This document shows positions 9,142-18,334 of a stretch of DNA of 64,000 nt, in pieces. Numbering within the stretch: the first letter of the stretch is position 1; the number at the start of each line of letters is the position of its first letter. Made by a program: the position numbers and the translations under genes. Origin of the DNA: an uncultured Acidimicrobiaceae bacterium (GTDB taxonomy: Bacteria; Actinomycetota; Acidimicrobiia; Spongiisociales; SHLN01); assembly GCA_947259275.1 (NCBI GenBank), contig CAMYMH010000025.1, positions 5,767 to 69,766 of the forward strand. Reading direction: 5' to 3'. Under the pieces are notes generated by a model. The model was given only the letters and a program-made list of their open reading frames with translations. It did no database searches and was not told where the DNA came from.

Positions 9142-9187
9142 TTTGAGCATTTGCTTTAAACGTACGCTCAAAATATCGAGTTGTCAA
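9142..9187 (-). promoter_or_regulatory. Sigma-A-type promoter overlapped by a palindromic operator
   Basis: On the minus strand TTGACA (9182-9187) and TACGTT (9159-9164) are 17 bases apart. A palindrome with arms TTTGAGC/GCTCAAA spans 9142-9172 and covers the -10 and the region downstream of it. It drives the operon that contains a TetR regulator, so it is the natural operator candidate for that protein. Confidence 0.7.
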
Positions 9188-9212
9188 GTCACCGGTTCCG
9201 TAGGCTGGGCGA

Positions 9213-9566
9213 GTGGATCGTCATGCTTTCGAAGCGCTGGTCGACCGGTCGCTCGAGCAGCTTCCCGACTGGGTGCTCGACGCCCTCGACAACGTGGTCG
9301 TGGTGGTTGAGGATCGTCCCACCGCCGAACAGGATCCCGACGGGGAGGACCTGCTCGGCATCTACGAGGGGGTTTCGCTCTACGACCGGGGAGTCGAATA
9401 CTCGATGGCACTCCCCGACCGCATCGTCATCTTCCGCCTGCCTCACCTGAGCCTCGGGCTGTCGGTCCCCGATCTGGAACAGGAAGTGCGGACCACGGTT
9501 CTGCACGAGATCGCCCACCATCTGGGCATCGACGACCAGCGCCTGCACGAGCTCGGCTGGGACTAG
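9213..9566 (+). CDS. Minimal zincin-type metallopeptidase family protein
   Basis: A 117-residue protein starting at GTG 9213. It carries the zinc-binding motif HEIAHHLGIDD (HExxH plus a downstream acidic ligand) near residues 98-108, preceded by the strand YSMALPDRIVIFRLPHL and by EEVRTT-like helix residues (DLEQEVRTTVLHE). This matches the small 'metallopeptidase family' (zincin_1) proteins of about 115-130 residues that are widespread in actinobacteria. Substrates are not known. It is divergent from the operon at 9096. Confidence 0.85.
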   Translation: MDRHAFEALVDRSLEQLPDWVLDALDNVVVVVEDRPTAEQDPDGEDLLGIYEGVSLYDRGVEYSMALPDRIVIFRLPHLSLGLSVPDLEQEVRTTVLHEIAHHLGIDDQRLHELGWD

Positions 9567-9628
9567 TCACTTTCGGGGTGAAATAAGCACTCCTAAGCCG
9601 TAACCGGTCGCTGCCGATACATGTGCTC

Positions 9629-9820
9629 ATGGATTACGAGTTCGACCAAATCGACGACCCGTACCGGCGGTGCGAAGATCATTGCAACCACGACCTGGTG
9701 CGGGGCATACTCGTGTCCGACCTGCTCGGAAACGACGGGCCCTACCGGCCGACCAGCCTGCTCGTCACCCTCCCCTTCGATCGCGCCGCCCGCGACGAAG
9801 AACTCCCCCGGGCCAGCTAG
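9629..9820 (+). CDS. Small hypothetical protein
   Basis: An acidic 63-residue reading frame from ATG 9629 (a GTG two codons earlier is possible). It has no recognisable domain and no strong ribosome binding site. It fills the gap between two same-strand genes and has a plausible mix of charged and hydrophobic residues (RGILVSDLLGNDGPYRPTSL). It could be spurious. Confidence 0.35.
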   Translation: MDYEFDQIDDPYRRCEDHCNHDLVRGILVSDLLGNDGPYRPTSLLVTLPFDRAARDEELPRAS

Positions 9821-9908
9821 CCCGCCCCTCTCGAGCCGAAGGCTCCGCCAGAACTTTCGCCCCGCCAGGCGGGTCTAACCTCAGAACGACCATCTTCCAG
9901 GAGGAGAC

Positions 9909-10139
9909 ATGGACAAATTGCTCGAGCTGGTGCAGGAAAAGGCCGGCATTTCGGCCGACCAGGCCCAGAAGGCCATCGAGGCCGTTGTCGGATTCATGAA
10001 AGACAAGCTACCCGGACCGCTGGGTGATCAGGTTTCCAAGTTCGTCGACGGCGGCGATGACGACGGCGGCGAAGACGACGGCGGAATGCTTGGCGGCGTC
10101 ACCGACAAGCTGGGCGGCCTCATGGGCGGCGGCGACTGA
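9909..10139 (+). CDS. Small helical protein with Gly/Asp-rich tail
   Basis: A 76-residue protein with a near-perfect ribosome binding site (GGAGGAG seven bases before ATG). The first ~50 residues form amphipathic helices (LLELVQEKAGISADQAQKAI, then VVGFMKDKLPGPLGDQVSKF) like those of small DUF937/DUF2267-type proteins; the tail is made of Asp/Gly repeats and a GGVTDKLGGLMGG segment. A strong terminator follows at 10162. Function unknown; it is probably a free-standing, well expressed gene. Confidence 0.75.
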   Translation: MDKLLELVQEKAGISADQAQKAIEAVVGFMKDKLPGPLGDQVSKFVDGGDDDGGEDDGGMLGGVTDKLGGLMGGGD

Positions 10140-10161
10140 CACCAGACGCGTGTTGCGCGAG

Positions 10162-10194
10162 ACGCGTCCCGGATGACCGGGACGCGTTTCGTTT
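10162..10194 (+). terminator. Rho-independent terminator
   Basis: An 11-bp perfect stem ACGCGTCCCGG/CCGGGACGCGT with loop ATGA is followed by TTCGTTT. It lies 22 bases after the stop of the small gene at 9909-10139. Confidence 0.85.
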
Positions 10195-10554
10195 ATGAAG
10201 CGTTCCCGGTCTCTCGCTCAAACACCCGACGTTGTTAGCACAATCGGGAGACATCCCGACCTCGCCTGCGGCGAGGCCACCCTTCCCTGAGGGAAGGGAA
10301 ACAAGGTCGACAACGAAGACGGGGTGAGCCGGACCGAGCCTGGCCGCCCCCCTCCCGGCTACGCCGGACTCCCCCCTCCGGGGGGAGAAAAGGCGAGGCT
10401 GCCTGACTCCGCAATCCCGGAGTTGCCAGGTATCCCGAGCCGGGTGAAGCCTCGCCCCCTCCCGGCTGTGCTGCCGAGTGCGGTTCGTTGAGTCTGAGCG
10501 GCCTGCTGCCGGCCGGGAGATGTCGAGTCTCCCAGGTCGAGAGGGGTGCCGGAT
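10195..10554. repeat. Gene-free GC-rich stretch with several short palindromes
   Basis: No convincing gene. It holds a series of hairpins: 10260-10276 (CCTCGC/GCGAGG), 10280-10298 (CCCTTCCC/GGGAAGGG) and 10369-10387 (CTCCCCCC/GGGGGGAG). These resemble the palindrome-rich intergenic repeats seen at 29369 and 51149-51678 but are not the same unit. Confidence 0.6.
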
Positions 10555-12009
10555 TCAGGCTTGGGGCCACCATTCGGTGTCGGGGAAGTTGCCGTACCAG
10601 GCGAACCAGAAGGACTGGCCGGAGATGAGGCGGGCCAGCTCGGTTCCGTCGGGAAGCACCAGCGCGTCCTCGCCGGCGGTAACCAGTTCTCCTTCGAACA
10701 AGATCTCGCCTTCGAGGACTTCCAGACCGGCAGCCCCCTGGTAGGCACGGGCGCCACCCTCCGATGCCACCAGCACGACCGGAGCGCCCCCCAGCTCGGT
10801 GACCAGCCCGCCCGCCTCCAACAGAGACCCCAGGCCGGCCGCCAACTGGCTTCCGGCGTAGTCGAGTGTCACCACCTCGTCCTTGGGGGCGAAATGGTCG
10901 GGGACGCTGAAGACCGGGAACCAGATGGCGTTGCCGGCGTAGTAGCCGGCATAGGCATCGCCCGGCTGGTACGAAAATCCACCCGTCGGAGTGAGCTCGG
11001 TCGGATCGTCATCCCGGGTGAGGGCGGCGACAGTTTGCACGTCGGTGTCCGGGTGCTCGGCAACCCAGTCGGCCCAGGTAGTGACCGTGAGGGGAAGCTT
11101 CTCGAGCATCGTCCCCGCCAGCGGACCGGCGAACGCCTCACCAGTGAGCTGGTTCCACAAAGTGTCGGTTTGCACGTCGACCATGACCTTGTTCGAGTTC
11201 ATGAGCAGTCCGGAGGTCTCGAAGGCCAGCGTCATCCCGTCGGCCGCCGCCCGGTACAAGACGGCGGTTCGGCACAACGTGCAATATGCCAGCGAAACCT
11301 CGACCCCGCCCAGCGTGTCATTAGCCAGCTCGTGATGCCCGAGAATGCGCACCGGGTAGGCGCGCGCCTCGCCGTTGATGACCGCCCCGAACACGAGCTC
11401 ATCGTCCACCATGTAGCCGGCCTCGGCTACCGAGATGGTGGCGGCGTCGTTGAGCTCCGGAATCCCACCCCGGCGGACGCCGCCCCACTGCAACCGGCTG
11501 GCGGTGACGGCATCCGGCACCGCCGCGATCAGCGGCTCGAAGGCCGGGTCGATGTTCCCGAACAGAGCCGCCTTCCACTCAACGTAGGCGGGACCGGGGT
11601 CGGGGACGTTGTCCATCAGCCAATTGCCGAAGAACAACCACTGATCGCCGGCATTGGCGGTCTGGGGCGTCTCGCCGGTCACCCGGCTGAGGATTCGGAT
11701 CGCGTTCCTCAACGTCTCGGTGTCGCCGAGCCGGGCGGCATCGAAGGCATAGGGGATCAGATCGGGCTCGTTGATGAGGCCGACCACTTCGACCACCTGG
11801 CGGGTTTGATCGAGCGTGTCGATGAGGCCGATATCGGCGATCAGCGCCTCGACCTCGGCGCGACCGAATTCGGACGAGGGAGCCGAGGTGGTCGCCGGGG
11901 TCGAAGTGGTGTCGGGCCCCGAGGTGGTATCGACCACGCTGCTACTGCAAGCCGACAGAAAGACGATGCCGACGGCCAGCACGTTCTTCACCACAGGAGA
12001 CAACTCCAC
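10555..12009 (-). CDS. DUF3179 domain lipoprotein
   Basis: A 484-residue predicted lipoprotein with lipobox LSAC (Cys21), then a Ser/Thr-rich linker. A helical region (~50-130) precedes a large DUF3179 domain (~170-460) with ARAYPVRILGHHELANDTL, the motif VSLAYCTLCRTAVLY, and LWNQLTGEAFAGPLAGT. DUF3179 proteins are exported; their biochemical role is not established, but the conserved YCxLCxT motif suggests metal or redox chemistry. It is divergent from the kinase at 12198. The second DUF3179-like domain of this window is fused to a DCC oxidoreductase (7898-8695). Confidence 0.88.
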   Translation of the reverse strand: MELSPVVKNVLAVGIVFLSACSSSVVDTTSGPDTTSTPATTSAPSSEFGRAEVEALIADIGLIDTLDQTRQVVEVVGLINEPDLIPYAFDAARLGDTETLRNAIRILSRVTGETPQTANAGDQWLFFGNWLMDNVPDPGPAYVEWKAALFGNIDPAFEPLIAAVPDAVTASRLQWGGVRRGGIPELNDAATISVAEAGYMVDDELVFGAVINGEARAYPVRILGHHELANDTLGGVEVSLAYCTLCRTAVLYRAAADGMTLAFETSGLLMNSNKVMVDVQTDTLWNQLTGEAFAGPLAGTMLEKLPLTVTTWADWVAEHPDTDVQTVAALTRDDDPTELTPTGGFSYQPGDAYAGYYAGNAIWFPVFSVPDHFAPKDEVVTLDYAGSQLAAGLGSLLEAGGLVTELGGAPVVLVASEGGARAYQGAAGLEVLEGEILFEGELVTAGEDALVLPDGTELARLISGQSFWFAWYGNFPDTEWWPQA

Positions 12010-12197
12010 CCTCGGCCCAATTCCCGACGGGATCGGCCGTCAATGGCCACGGAACCCTTCATGCCAGCAGCAACGCTCTGGAGGCCTCAATCGTTCCGGG
12101 CGAGGCCCGGAGACTATTTCTAGGGCTCGAGGCCACCGTCATCCACCATCTCCGAAATCGTGGGGTTAGGATCGATGGGACGGGACAGCGAGGCCAC

Positions 12198-14645
12198 GTG
12201 GACAACATCGGGCGCTATCGCACCGAACGCGTGTTGGGGAGTGGGGCATTCGCGACGGTTTGGCTCGCCCACGATGACGACCTCAACGTCGACGTCGCCA
12301 TCAAAGTCCTGGCGGACAACTGGGCAAAAGATGAAGACGTCCGACGCCGATTCATAGAAGAAGCGAGAATCCTGTGGCAAGCCGATTCTCCGCACATCAT
12401 CGGCATCCACCACATGGATGAGCTTCCGGACGGACGGCCGTACTTCGTGATGGCGGTGGCCGACCGGGGGGCGCTGGAGGATCGCATGCGACAGCGCGCC
12501 GTCGATCGCCTTCAATTCACCGTCGACGAGGCGTGCGATCTCAGCATCGACATCGCCTCCGGCCTCGAAGCAGCCCACCAACTCGGAGTGGTCCACCGGG
12601 ACCTCAAGCCTTCGGCCATCCTGTTTCGCACCGACCCCGCCGGGCGTTCCCCGGACGATGAGATCCTGGTGCTGGCGGACTTCGGCATCGCCAAATCGCT
12701 GGCCAGGGCCAAAACCACCATCGCCACCGGAACCCCCCATTACATGGCTCCCGAACAAGCGGAGGGCCGGGTAGACGAGAGAACCGACCTCTACAGCGCC
12801 GGCATCATCCTCTACGAGCTCCTGGCCGGCCGGGTGCCGTATGCCTTCGACTCACTGCCGGCAGTCGTGAAGGCCCAGGCGGCGGGACCGCCCGTCGACA
12901 TCACGCTGCTCCGACCCGACGTGCCGCCCGCACTTGCCAGCGCGCTCAGCCGGGTCCTGAGCCTTGATCCTGACAGTCGGTTTGAGTCGGCGACCGCCTG
13001 GAGGGAAGCCCTCACCCGGGCAGAAGAAACACCCGATGCCGTCTCCATCCCTCCACCGCCGGCGGCGGCGGCTCCGCTCGCCGAGACGATGGGCCCGGAA
13101 GCTTTCCGAGCCGCTCAGGCCGAGCTCGGCCCCCCCGCCGCTCCCCCGCCGACACCTCCGGCCCAGCCGCCCGGAGGCCCGCCACCGGCCGCTCCACCCC
13201 CGGGCCAACCAACGCCGGCCCAGCCACCGGCCGGGACGCCGCCCTCAACGCCACCACCCGGACCTCCACCAGGCGGGCCGCCACCCGGACCGCCGCCCGG
13301 TGGGCCGCCGGGACCGCCGCCGGCCGGACCACCCGGCGGCGGGATACCCCCCTCCCCCGAGCGGCCGCGGCGCAAGCGGGGTTTCATCACTCCGCTCCTC
13401 ATCGCCTTGATCCTCGCAACTGTCTCCATCGCGGCGATCGTTGTGCTCACCGGCGGCGAGGAAGAAGGGCCCGACCTCTCTGAGGTATTCGCCGAGCCGG
13501 TGACATTCCCCGGCGTCGACGCCTTCTCCGGCACCATGGTGCCAACCTCCGTCGATGTTCCGGCCGGTGACGACGGCACCATCGCCCGCATCATCAGCCT
13601 GCTCAACCCACCAATCGGCAGCCTCTCGGAAATCGACTTTCCCGAATTCGAGCTCCCCAGCGGCGGGACCCCACCCACGACTGGACCAGGCGAAACGCCG
13701 ACCACCGCCGCCCCCATCGTCACGACGCTGGCCGGCTCATCGCCGGGCTTGTACGGCGGAACCAACATCATCGACGCCTGCAGCAAAGACCAGCTGATCG
13801 ACTTCCTGGCGACTAACCCCGACAAGGCCCAGGCGTGGGCCGACGTGCAAGGGATCTCGCTCGAGGCTCTCCCGTCCTACATCGCCAGCCTCACGGACGC
13901 GGTTCTCCAGGTCGACACCCGGGTGGTGAATCACGGGTTCCGCAACGGTGTTGCCAATCCCATCAACTCCGTCCTTCAAGCAGGTACCGCCGTTCTCCTC
14001 GATGCCTTCGGCGTGCCCCGAACTCGCTGCATGTGCGGCAACCCGCTGCTGCCCGCCGTCGAGCTGGTGGCGGGAGCCACCGTCTCGGGAACCACCTGGC
14101 CCGGCTTCGATCTGGCCCAGGCAGTCGCAGTGTCGGCAGTGGGACAGGTGACCGATTTCGATCTCACCGACATCGTGACCGGACGCCGTTTCATCAAGCC
14201 GATCGGGTCGGGACCGACACCACCACCGCCCACCACCACGACCACGACCGTGGCGGCCACCACCACCACCGTGCTCGGGACCGGTGACGTCCAGGCCACC
14301 CTCCGCTGGACCGGCGACTCCGACTTCGACCTGCACGTCATCGACCCGGAGGGCATCGAGATCTTCTACAGCAACGCCTCCTCCCCCAGCGGCGGCATCC
14401 TCGACGTCGATTCGATACCGGAGTGCGGAGTGGACACCGGCGAGCACGCCGAGAACGTGTTTTGGCCCGAGGGTGAATCGATAAGCGGGACCTATCAGGC
14501 CTTCGTTGTGCACTTCTCCACTTGCGCGGCGGCAGCCAGCTATCAACTCGAGATCAAGATCGACGGTGTGGTGGTCGTGAGCGACTCGGGCACGCTGGCC
14601 CCCGGCGAGCAGTCGAACCCGATCAGCGCCGTCGGCGGCGGCTAG
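12198..14645 (+). CDS. Transmembrane Ser/Thr protein kinase with DUF6777-like and YfaP-like extracellular domains
   Basis: An 815-residue kinase from GTG 12198. The kinase domain covers ~7-280: glycine loop LGSGAFATVW, Lys36 in VAIKVL, HRD at 133-135 and DFG with D161. The catalytic-loop motif reads HRDLKPSA, so the metal-coordinating Asn is Ala140. A Pro/Gly-rich linker (~285-390) precedes one membrane segment (~397-420). Outside, a DUF6777-like domain (~430-660) resembles the one in the protein at 36751-38199, then a Thr-rich linker and a YfaP/DUF2135-like beta domain (DSDFDLHVIDPEG). The next gene, 10 bases on, is an FHA-FHA-ABC exporter, the likely substrate, as PknF-Rv1747 in Mycobacterium tuberculosis. 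Confidence 0.9.
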   Translation: MDNIGRYRTERVLGSGAFATVWLAHDDDLNVDVAIKVLADNWAKDEDVRRRFIEEARILWQADSPHIIGIHHMDELPDGRPYFVMAVADRGALEDRMRQRAVDRLQFTVDEACDLSIDIASGLEAAHQLGVVHRDLKPSAILFRTDPAGRSPDDEILVLADFGIAKSLARAKTTIATGTPHYMAPEQAEGRVDERTDLYSAGIILYELLAGRVPYAFDSLPAVVKAQAAGPPVDITLLRPDVPPALASALSRVLSLDPDSRFESATAWREALTRAEETPDAVSIPPPPAAAAPLAETMGPEAFRAAQAELGPPAAPPPTPPAQPPGGPPPAAPPPGQPTPAQPPAGTPPSTPPPGPPPGGPPPGPPPGGPPGPPPAGPPGGGIPPSPERPRRKRGFITPLLIALILATVSIAAIVVLTGGEEEGPDLSEVFAEPVTFPGVDAFSGTMVPTSVDVPAGDDGTIARIISLLNPPIGSLSEIDFPEFELPSGGTPPTTGPGETPTTAAPIVTTLAGSSPGLYGGTNIIDACSKDQLIDFLATNPDKAQAWADVQGISLEALPSYIASLTDAVLQVDTRVVNHGFRNGVANPINSVLQAGTAVLLDAFGVPRTRCMCGNPLLPAVELVAGATVSGTTWPGFDLAQAVAVSAVGQVTDFDLTDIVTGRRFIKPIGSGPTPPPPTTTTTTVAATTTTVLGTGDVQATLRWTGDSDFDLHVIDPEGIEIFYSNASSPSGGILDVDSIPECGVDTGEHAENVFWPEGESISGTYQAFVVHFSTCAAAASYQLEIKIDGVVVVSDSGTLAPGEQSNPISAVGGG

Positions 14646-14655
14646 TGGTCCGCTA

Positions 14656-17040
14656 GTGGCGGCATCCGGATCTCTTCAACTGGAGTTCGGGACCGAACAA
14701 CATCTGCTCGAGCTCGGAGACGAATTGATCATCGGGCGTGACCCGGCCGGCACCCTCGTCATCGATGATCCACGAGTTTCGCGTCGTCACATTCAGATCT
14801 CGGCCACCAACAGTGGCTGGGTGGTCGAGGACCTCGGCAGCCGCAACGGAACCTTCTACGATGGCCAGCCGGTCGAACGGCTGACCCTCACCGGGCCGTG
14901 TGTGTTGCGGTTAGGCGATGCAGTGGTGGGGCCGGAACTGCGGCTGCGCCCGACCGAGCCAGCGCCTGCGCCGGACATCACCGCCATCGACCTGGGGAAG
15001 GCCGAGGCCACCTACCGGCCCGACACTCAGGTCACAACCATCGGCCGCGACCCGACCAACGACATCGTGCTCGACGACCTGATGGTCTCGCGCCGGCACG
15101 CCGAGCTGCGAGCCAGCGGCCCCGACACCTACGAAATCGCCGACCTCAGCAGCCACAACGGGACGTTCGTGAACGGCCGGCGGGCGTACCGGATCGAGCT
15201 GAGACTCGGCGACGTGGTCCGCATCGGTCGCCATACCCTGGTGGTAACACCCGAGGGCCTGAGCGAGTTCGAGGAACGCGGCGGCGTGGCCTATGCGGCT
15301 GCCGGGCTCAGCGTTCGCACCAAGCGAGGTGCCGTCATCCTCGACGGCATCAGCTTTGCCCTCGATGAAGCCACCTTCCTCGGAGTGGTCGGCCCATCCG
15401 GCTCCGGGAAGTCAACGCTGGTCAATGCCCTAACCGGGCAGCACCCGGCCACCGACGGCTCCGTCTTCTACGCCGGCCGGGACCTGTATCACGAATTCGA
15501 GCACCTGCGGCGGTTGATCGGCTTCGTACCTCAGGACGATGTCCTCCACATGGAGCTGACCGTTCGCAAGACCCTCGACTACGCCGCCGAGCTCCGCTTT
15601 CCGCCCGACGTTTCCCAGGCCGAGCGCTCCGCCCGGGTGGACGAGGTGCTCGAGGAGCTCGGACTCACCGCCCGGGCCGATGTCGTCATCTCGAGCCTCT
15701 CGGGTGGGCAACGCAAACGAGTCAGCGTTGCGTTGGAGCTGCTTACCCAGCCGTCGCTGCTGATCCTGGATGAACCCACTTCGGGCCTCGACCCCGGGTA
15801 CGAACGGTCGCTGATGGAGTTGCTGGCTCGCCTGGCCCAGGCCGGCCGAACGGTGGTGGTGGTCACCCACAGCGTGCAGAGCCTGCACCTGTGCGACCGG
15901 ATCATGTGCCTGGCTCCCGGGGGACGCCTGGCATGGTTCGGGCCGCCCCACCGGTTGACCACCTACTTCGGCCGCGAGGACTACCAGGAGGTGTTTTCCG
16001 ACCTCACCTTGGTTGAGGGTGAGGTATGGCAGGAACGTTTCCTTTCCCATCCCGACCATGCCACCTTCGTGGCGGCACCGCTGTCCCGCTACCGACCGGA
16101 TCCGTCCGCCGGCCGTCCCGACAGCCGGATGCCGCGCTGGGCATGGTTCCGCCAGTTTTCGGTACTGACCCGCCGCTCGCTGTCAATTCTCTTTGCCGAT
16201 CGGCGCAGTATCGGCCTCCTGGTGGGGATGGCGGTGGCGATGTCACTGCTGATGCTCGTAGCCCTGCCGAGTGGTGAACTCACCAAACTCGCCCTGCCAC
16301 AGGTGCGCCTCGCGTCCAAAGCGCCCCTCGTTCTGTTGGTTCTCGTGCTCGGAGCCACCGTGCTCGGAGCCTTCAACTCCATCCGCGAGATCGCCAAGGA
16401 GCTCCCCCTGTACCGGCGGGAGCGGGCCGTCGGCCTCTCGATCTCGGCCTACGTTGCTTCTAAGGCCGTTGTGCTCGGAGGCATCACGACTCTCCAGGCT
16501 GTGATGCTGGGCGCCATGGGAGCCGCTCGCCAGGGCGGACCGGACGATGCCCTCCTCTTCGGGTGGCCGATGGGTGAGCTCATCCTGGTCCTGATCCTGA
16601 CCGGCTGGGCGGCGATGGGGCTCGGCTTGGTGGTATCGGCGGCACTCAACACAGTCGACAAGGCCATGACGATGCTGCCGGTCATCCTCGTCATCCAGTT
16701 GGTGTTGGGTGCCGGCGGCATCTTCCCCGAGTTCACCGACAAGCCGGTGCTCAAGCAGTCGAGCTTCGTGTCGAGCACCCAGTGGGGGTTCAGCGGGGTG
16801 GCCGCCATCTCCGACCTCAACGACTTACAGCGATTATCCACCCTGGCCAACGCCATCCCCATCGTCGACCTCTCTGACCCGTTCGAAGTGGCGGAAGCGA
16901 TTCTCGAGACGAGCGGCGGGCCGTCCCGGTCCGCCCACACTGCCACCGCGCTGGCCGGAGCGCTGATTGCCCTCAGCGTCCTGACCGTAGTGAGCCTGGT
17001 GGCGACCGCGTTCGTGCTCCGGCGCCACGATGCGGGCTGA
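14656..17040 (+). CDS. FHA-FHA-ABC exporter (Rv1747-like), ATPase and permease in one chain
   Basis: A 794-residue half transporter from GTG 14656. Two FHA domains occupy ~15-100 and ~110-200, each with GRDP, SRRH and NGTF. The nucleotide-binding domain has Walker A GPSGSGKS (246-253), signature LSGGQ (348-352) and Walker B LLILDEP (Asp372). The last ~270 residues contain about six membrane segments of the ABC2 type. FHA domains bind phosphothreonine, so activity is expected to depend on the kinase encoded 10 bases upstream. Rv1747 has been linked to export of cell-envelope components; the cargo here is unknown. Confidence 0.92.
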   Translation: MAASGSLQLEFGTEQHLLELGDELIIGRDPAGTLVIDDPRVSRRHIQISATNSGWVVEDLGSRNGTFYDGQPVERLTLTGPCVLRLGDAVVGPELRLRPTEPAPAPDITAIDLGKAEATYRPDTQVTTIGRDPTNDIVLDDLMVSRRHAELRASGPDTYEIADLSSHNGTFVNGRRAYRIELRLGDVVRIGRHTLVVTPEGLSEFEERGGVAYAAAGLSVRTKRGAVILDGISFALDEATFLGVVGPSGSGKSTLVNALTGQHPATDGSVFYAGRDLYHEFEHLRRLIGFVPQDDVLHMELTVRKTLDYAAELRFPPDVSQAERSARVDEVLEELGLTARADVVISSLSGGQRKRVSVALELLTQPSLLILDEPTSGLDPGYERSLMELLARLAQAGRTVVVVTHSVQSLHLCDRIMCLAPGGRLAWFGPPHRLTTYFGREDYQEVFSDLTLVEGEVWQERFLSHPDHATFVAAPLSRYRPDPSAGRPDSRMPRWAWFRQFSVLTRRSLSILFADRRSIGLLVGMAVAMSLLMLVALPSGELTKLALPQVRLASKAPLVLLVLVLGATVLGAFNSIREIAKELPLYRRERAVGLSISAYVASKAVVLGGITTLQAVMLGAMGAARQGGPDDALLFGWPMGELILVLILTGWAAMGLGLVVSAALNTVDKAMTMLPVILVIQLVLGAGGIFPEFTDKPVLKQSSFVSSTQWGFSGVAAISDLNDLQRLSTLANAIPIVDLSDPFEVAEAILETSGGPSRSAHTATALAGALIALSVLTVVSLVATAFVLRRHDAG

Positions 17041-17062
17041 ACCGGTCATACACTGACGCCCC

Positions 17063-18334
17063 GTGATCGAACCGCGCCCGGCCCAGCTGCAATCCCACCG
17101 CCTCTCCCGGCGGGGTGACCGCCTGGTCGGCAACCCGCCGATGCCGGCTTACATCGAGACCCATTTCGACCTCGTCGATGACGGATGGGATCCGGAGACG
17201 AACCTGGATGGCTACGTGTCGATGTGCATCGCCGAGAACAAGCTGGTGTGGGACCTGCTCGAGCCCAAGATGGCGGCCAGCCGGAACATTCCGGCCCGGG
17301 TAACGGGTTACGACGCCATGGTCGGAGCCTGGTCCTTCCGGGAGGCGCTGGCGCGTTTTCTGGGAGACCGGCTGCTGGGGCGGCCGGTCGACCCCGAACA
17401 TGTCATCACCCTGGCCGGGGCCGGGAGCGTGTTGGAAACCTTGTTCTATGCCATCGCCGACCCCGGGGACGGCATCCTGGTGCCCACCCCAAGCTATGCC
17501 GGCTTCTGGATGGACATCGAGACCCGCGACGGGCTGCACATCGTGCCCGTCAGCACCCCGAGCGAGACCGGCTTCCGCCTGACTGTGGAGTTACTCGACG
17601 ACGCCATCGATCACTCGGAGATCCCCGTCCGAGCCCTTCTGTTCACCTCACCCGACAACCCCCAGGGCCGGGTCTACGACGCCGGGGAAGTCGAGGCCGT
17701 CATCGACTGGGGCGAGCGACGGGGCATCCACGTGGTAATCGACGAGATCTACGGATTGTCCGTCTACGGCGACCGGCCGTTCGTGAGCGGAGCCTCGCGC
17801 CGGCCCTCGTTGGGCGAGCTGACCCACATTGTGTGGGCGTTCAGCAAGGACATCGCAGCCAGCGGCCTCCGCTGCGGGGTGCTGGTATCGGAGAACCAGG
17901 GCGTGCTGGCGGCCATCGACGGCGTCGCCTATTGGTCGTCGGTTTCGGGCGATACCCAGTACCTGCTCGAACAACTGATCTCGGACGAGGAATGGATGAG
18001 CGGCTTCATCGCCGAGAATCAGCGCCGCCTCGGCAACACCTACCGGCAGGTAACCACCGTGCTGGATTCATTCGGCATCAGGCATCTGCCGGCCGGGGCC
18101 GGATTCTTCTTCCTATGCGACCTGCGGGAGTTCATGGACCAGCCGAGCTGGGAGAGCGAGGCCACGCTCTGGAGGCGAATCCTCGACGAAGCCAAGGTGA
18201 ACCTGACGCCGGGAGCGGCCTGTCGCATCAGCGAGCCGGGATTCATGCGGCTGTGCTTCGCCAGCGAACCGATCGAGGCCGTGCTGGCCGGAGTTGAGCG
18301 GGTCGGGCGGGTGCTGCACGACACCACGTTATGA
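17063..18334 (+). CDS. PLP-dependent aminotransferase, ACC-synthase-like
   Basis: A 423-residue fold-type I aminotransferase from GTG 17063. The N-terminus (LSRRGDRL, then GWDPETNLDGYVSMCIAENK) follows the pattern of 1-aminocyclopropane-1-carboxylate synthase and its bacterial relatives. The PLP-binding Lys is K262 in WAFSKDIAASGLRCG, with LLFTSPDNPQGRVY and VIDEIYGLS upstream. True ACC synthase cannot be separated from a general class I/II aminotransferase by sequence alone. It overlaps the cytochrome c gene by four bases (ATGA). Confidence 0.85.
   Translation: MIEPRPAQLQSHRLSRRGDRLVGNPPMPAYIETHFDLVDDGWDPETNLDGYVSMCIAENKLVWDLLEPKMAASRNIPARVTGYDAMVGAWSFREALARFLGDRLLGRPVDPEHVITLAGAGSVLETLFYAIADPGDGILVPTPSYAGFWMDIETRDGLHIVPVSTPSETGFRLTVELLDDAIDHSEIPVRALLFTSPDNPQGRVYDAGEVEAVIDWGERRGIHVVIDEIYGLSVYGDRPFVSGASRRPSLGELTHIVWAFSKDIAASGLRCGVLVSENQGVLAAIDGVAYWSSVSGDTQYLLEQLISDEEWMSGFIAENQRRLGNTYRQVTTVLDSFGIRHLPAGAGFFFLCDLREFMDQPSWESEATLWRRILDEAKVNLTPGAACRISEPGFMRLCFASEPIEAVLAGVERVGRVLHDTTL

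Noticed and set aside
10546-12123. A 525-codon open frame on the plus strand
   Set aside because: It is the shadow of the DUF3179 lipoprotein on the other strand, which has a lipobox and recognisable domain motifs.
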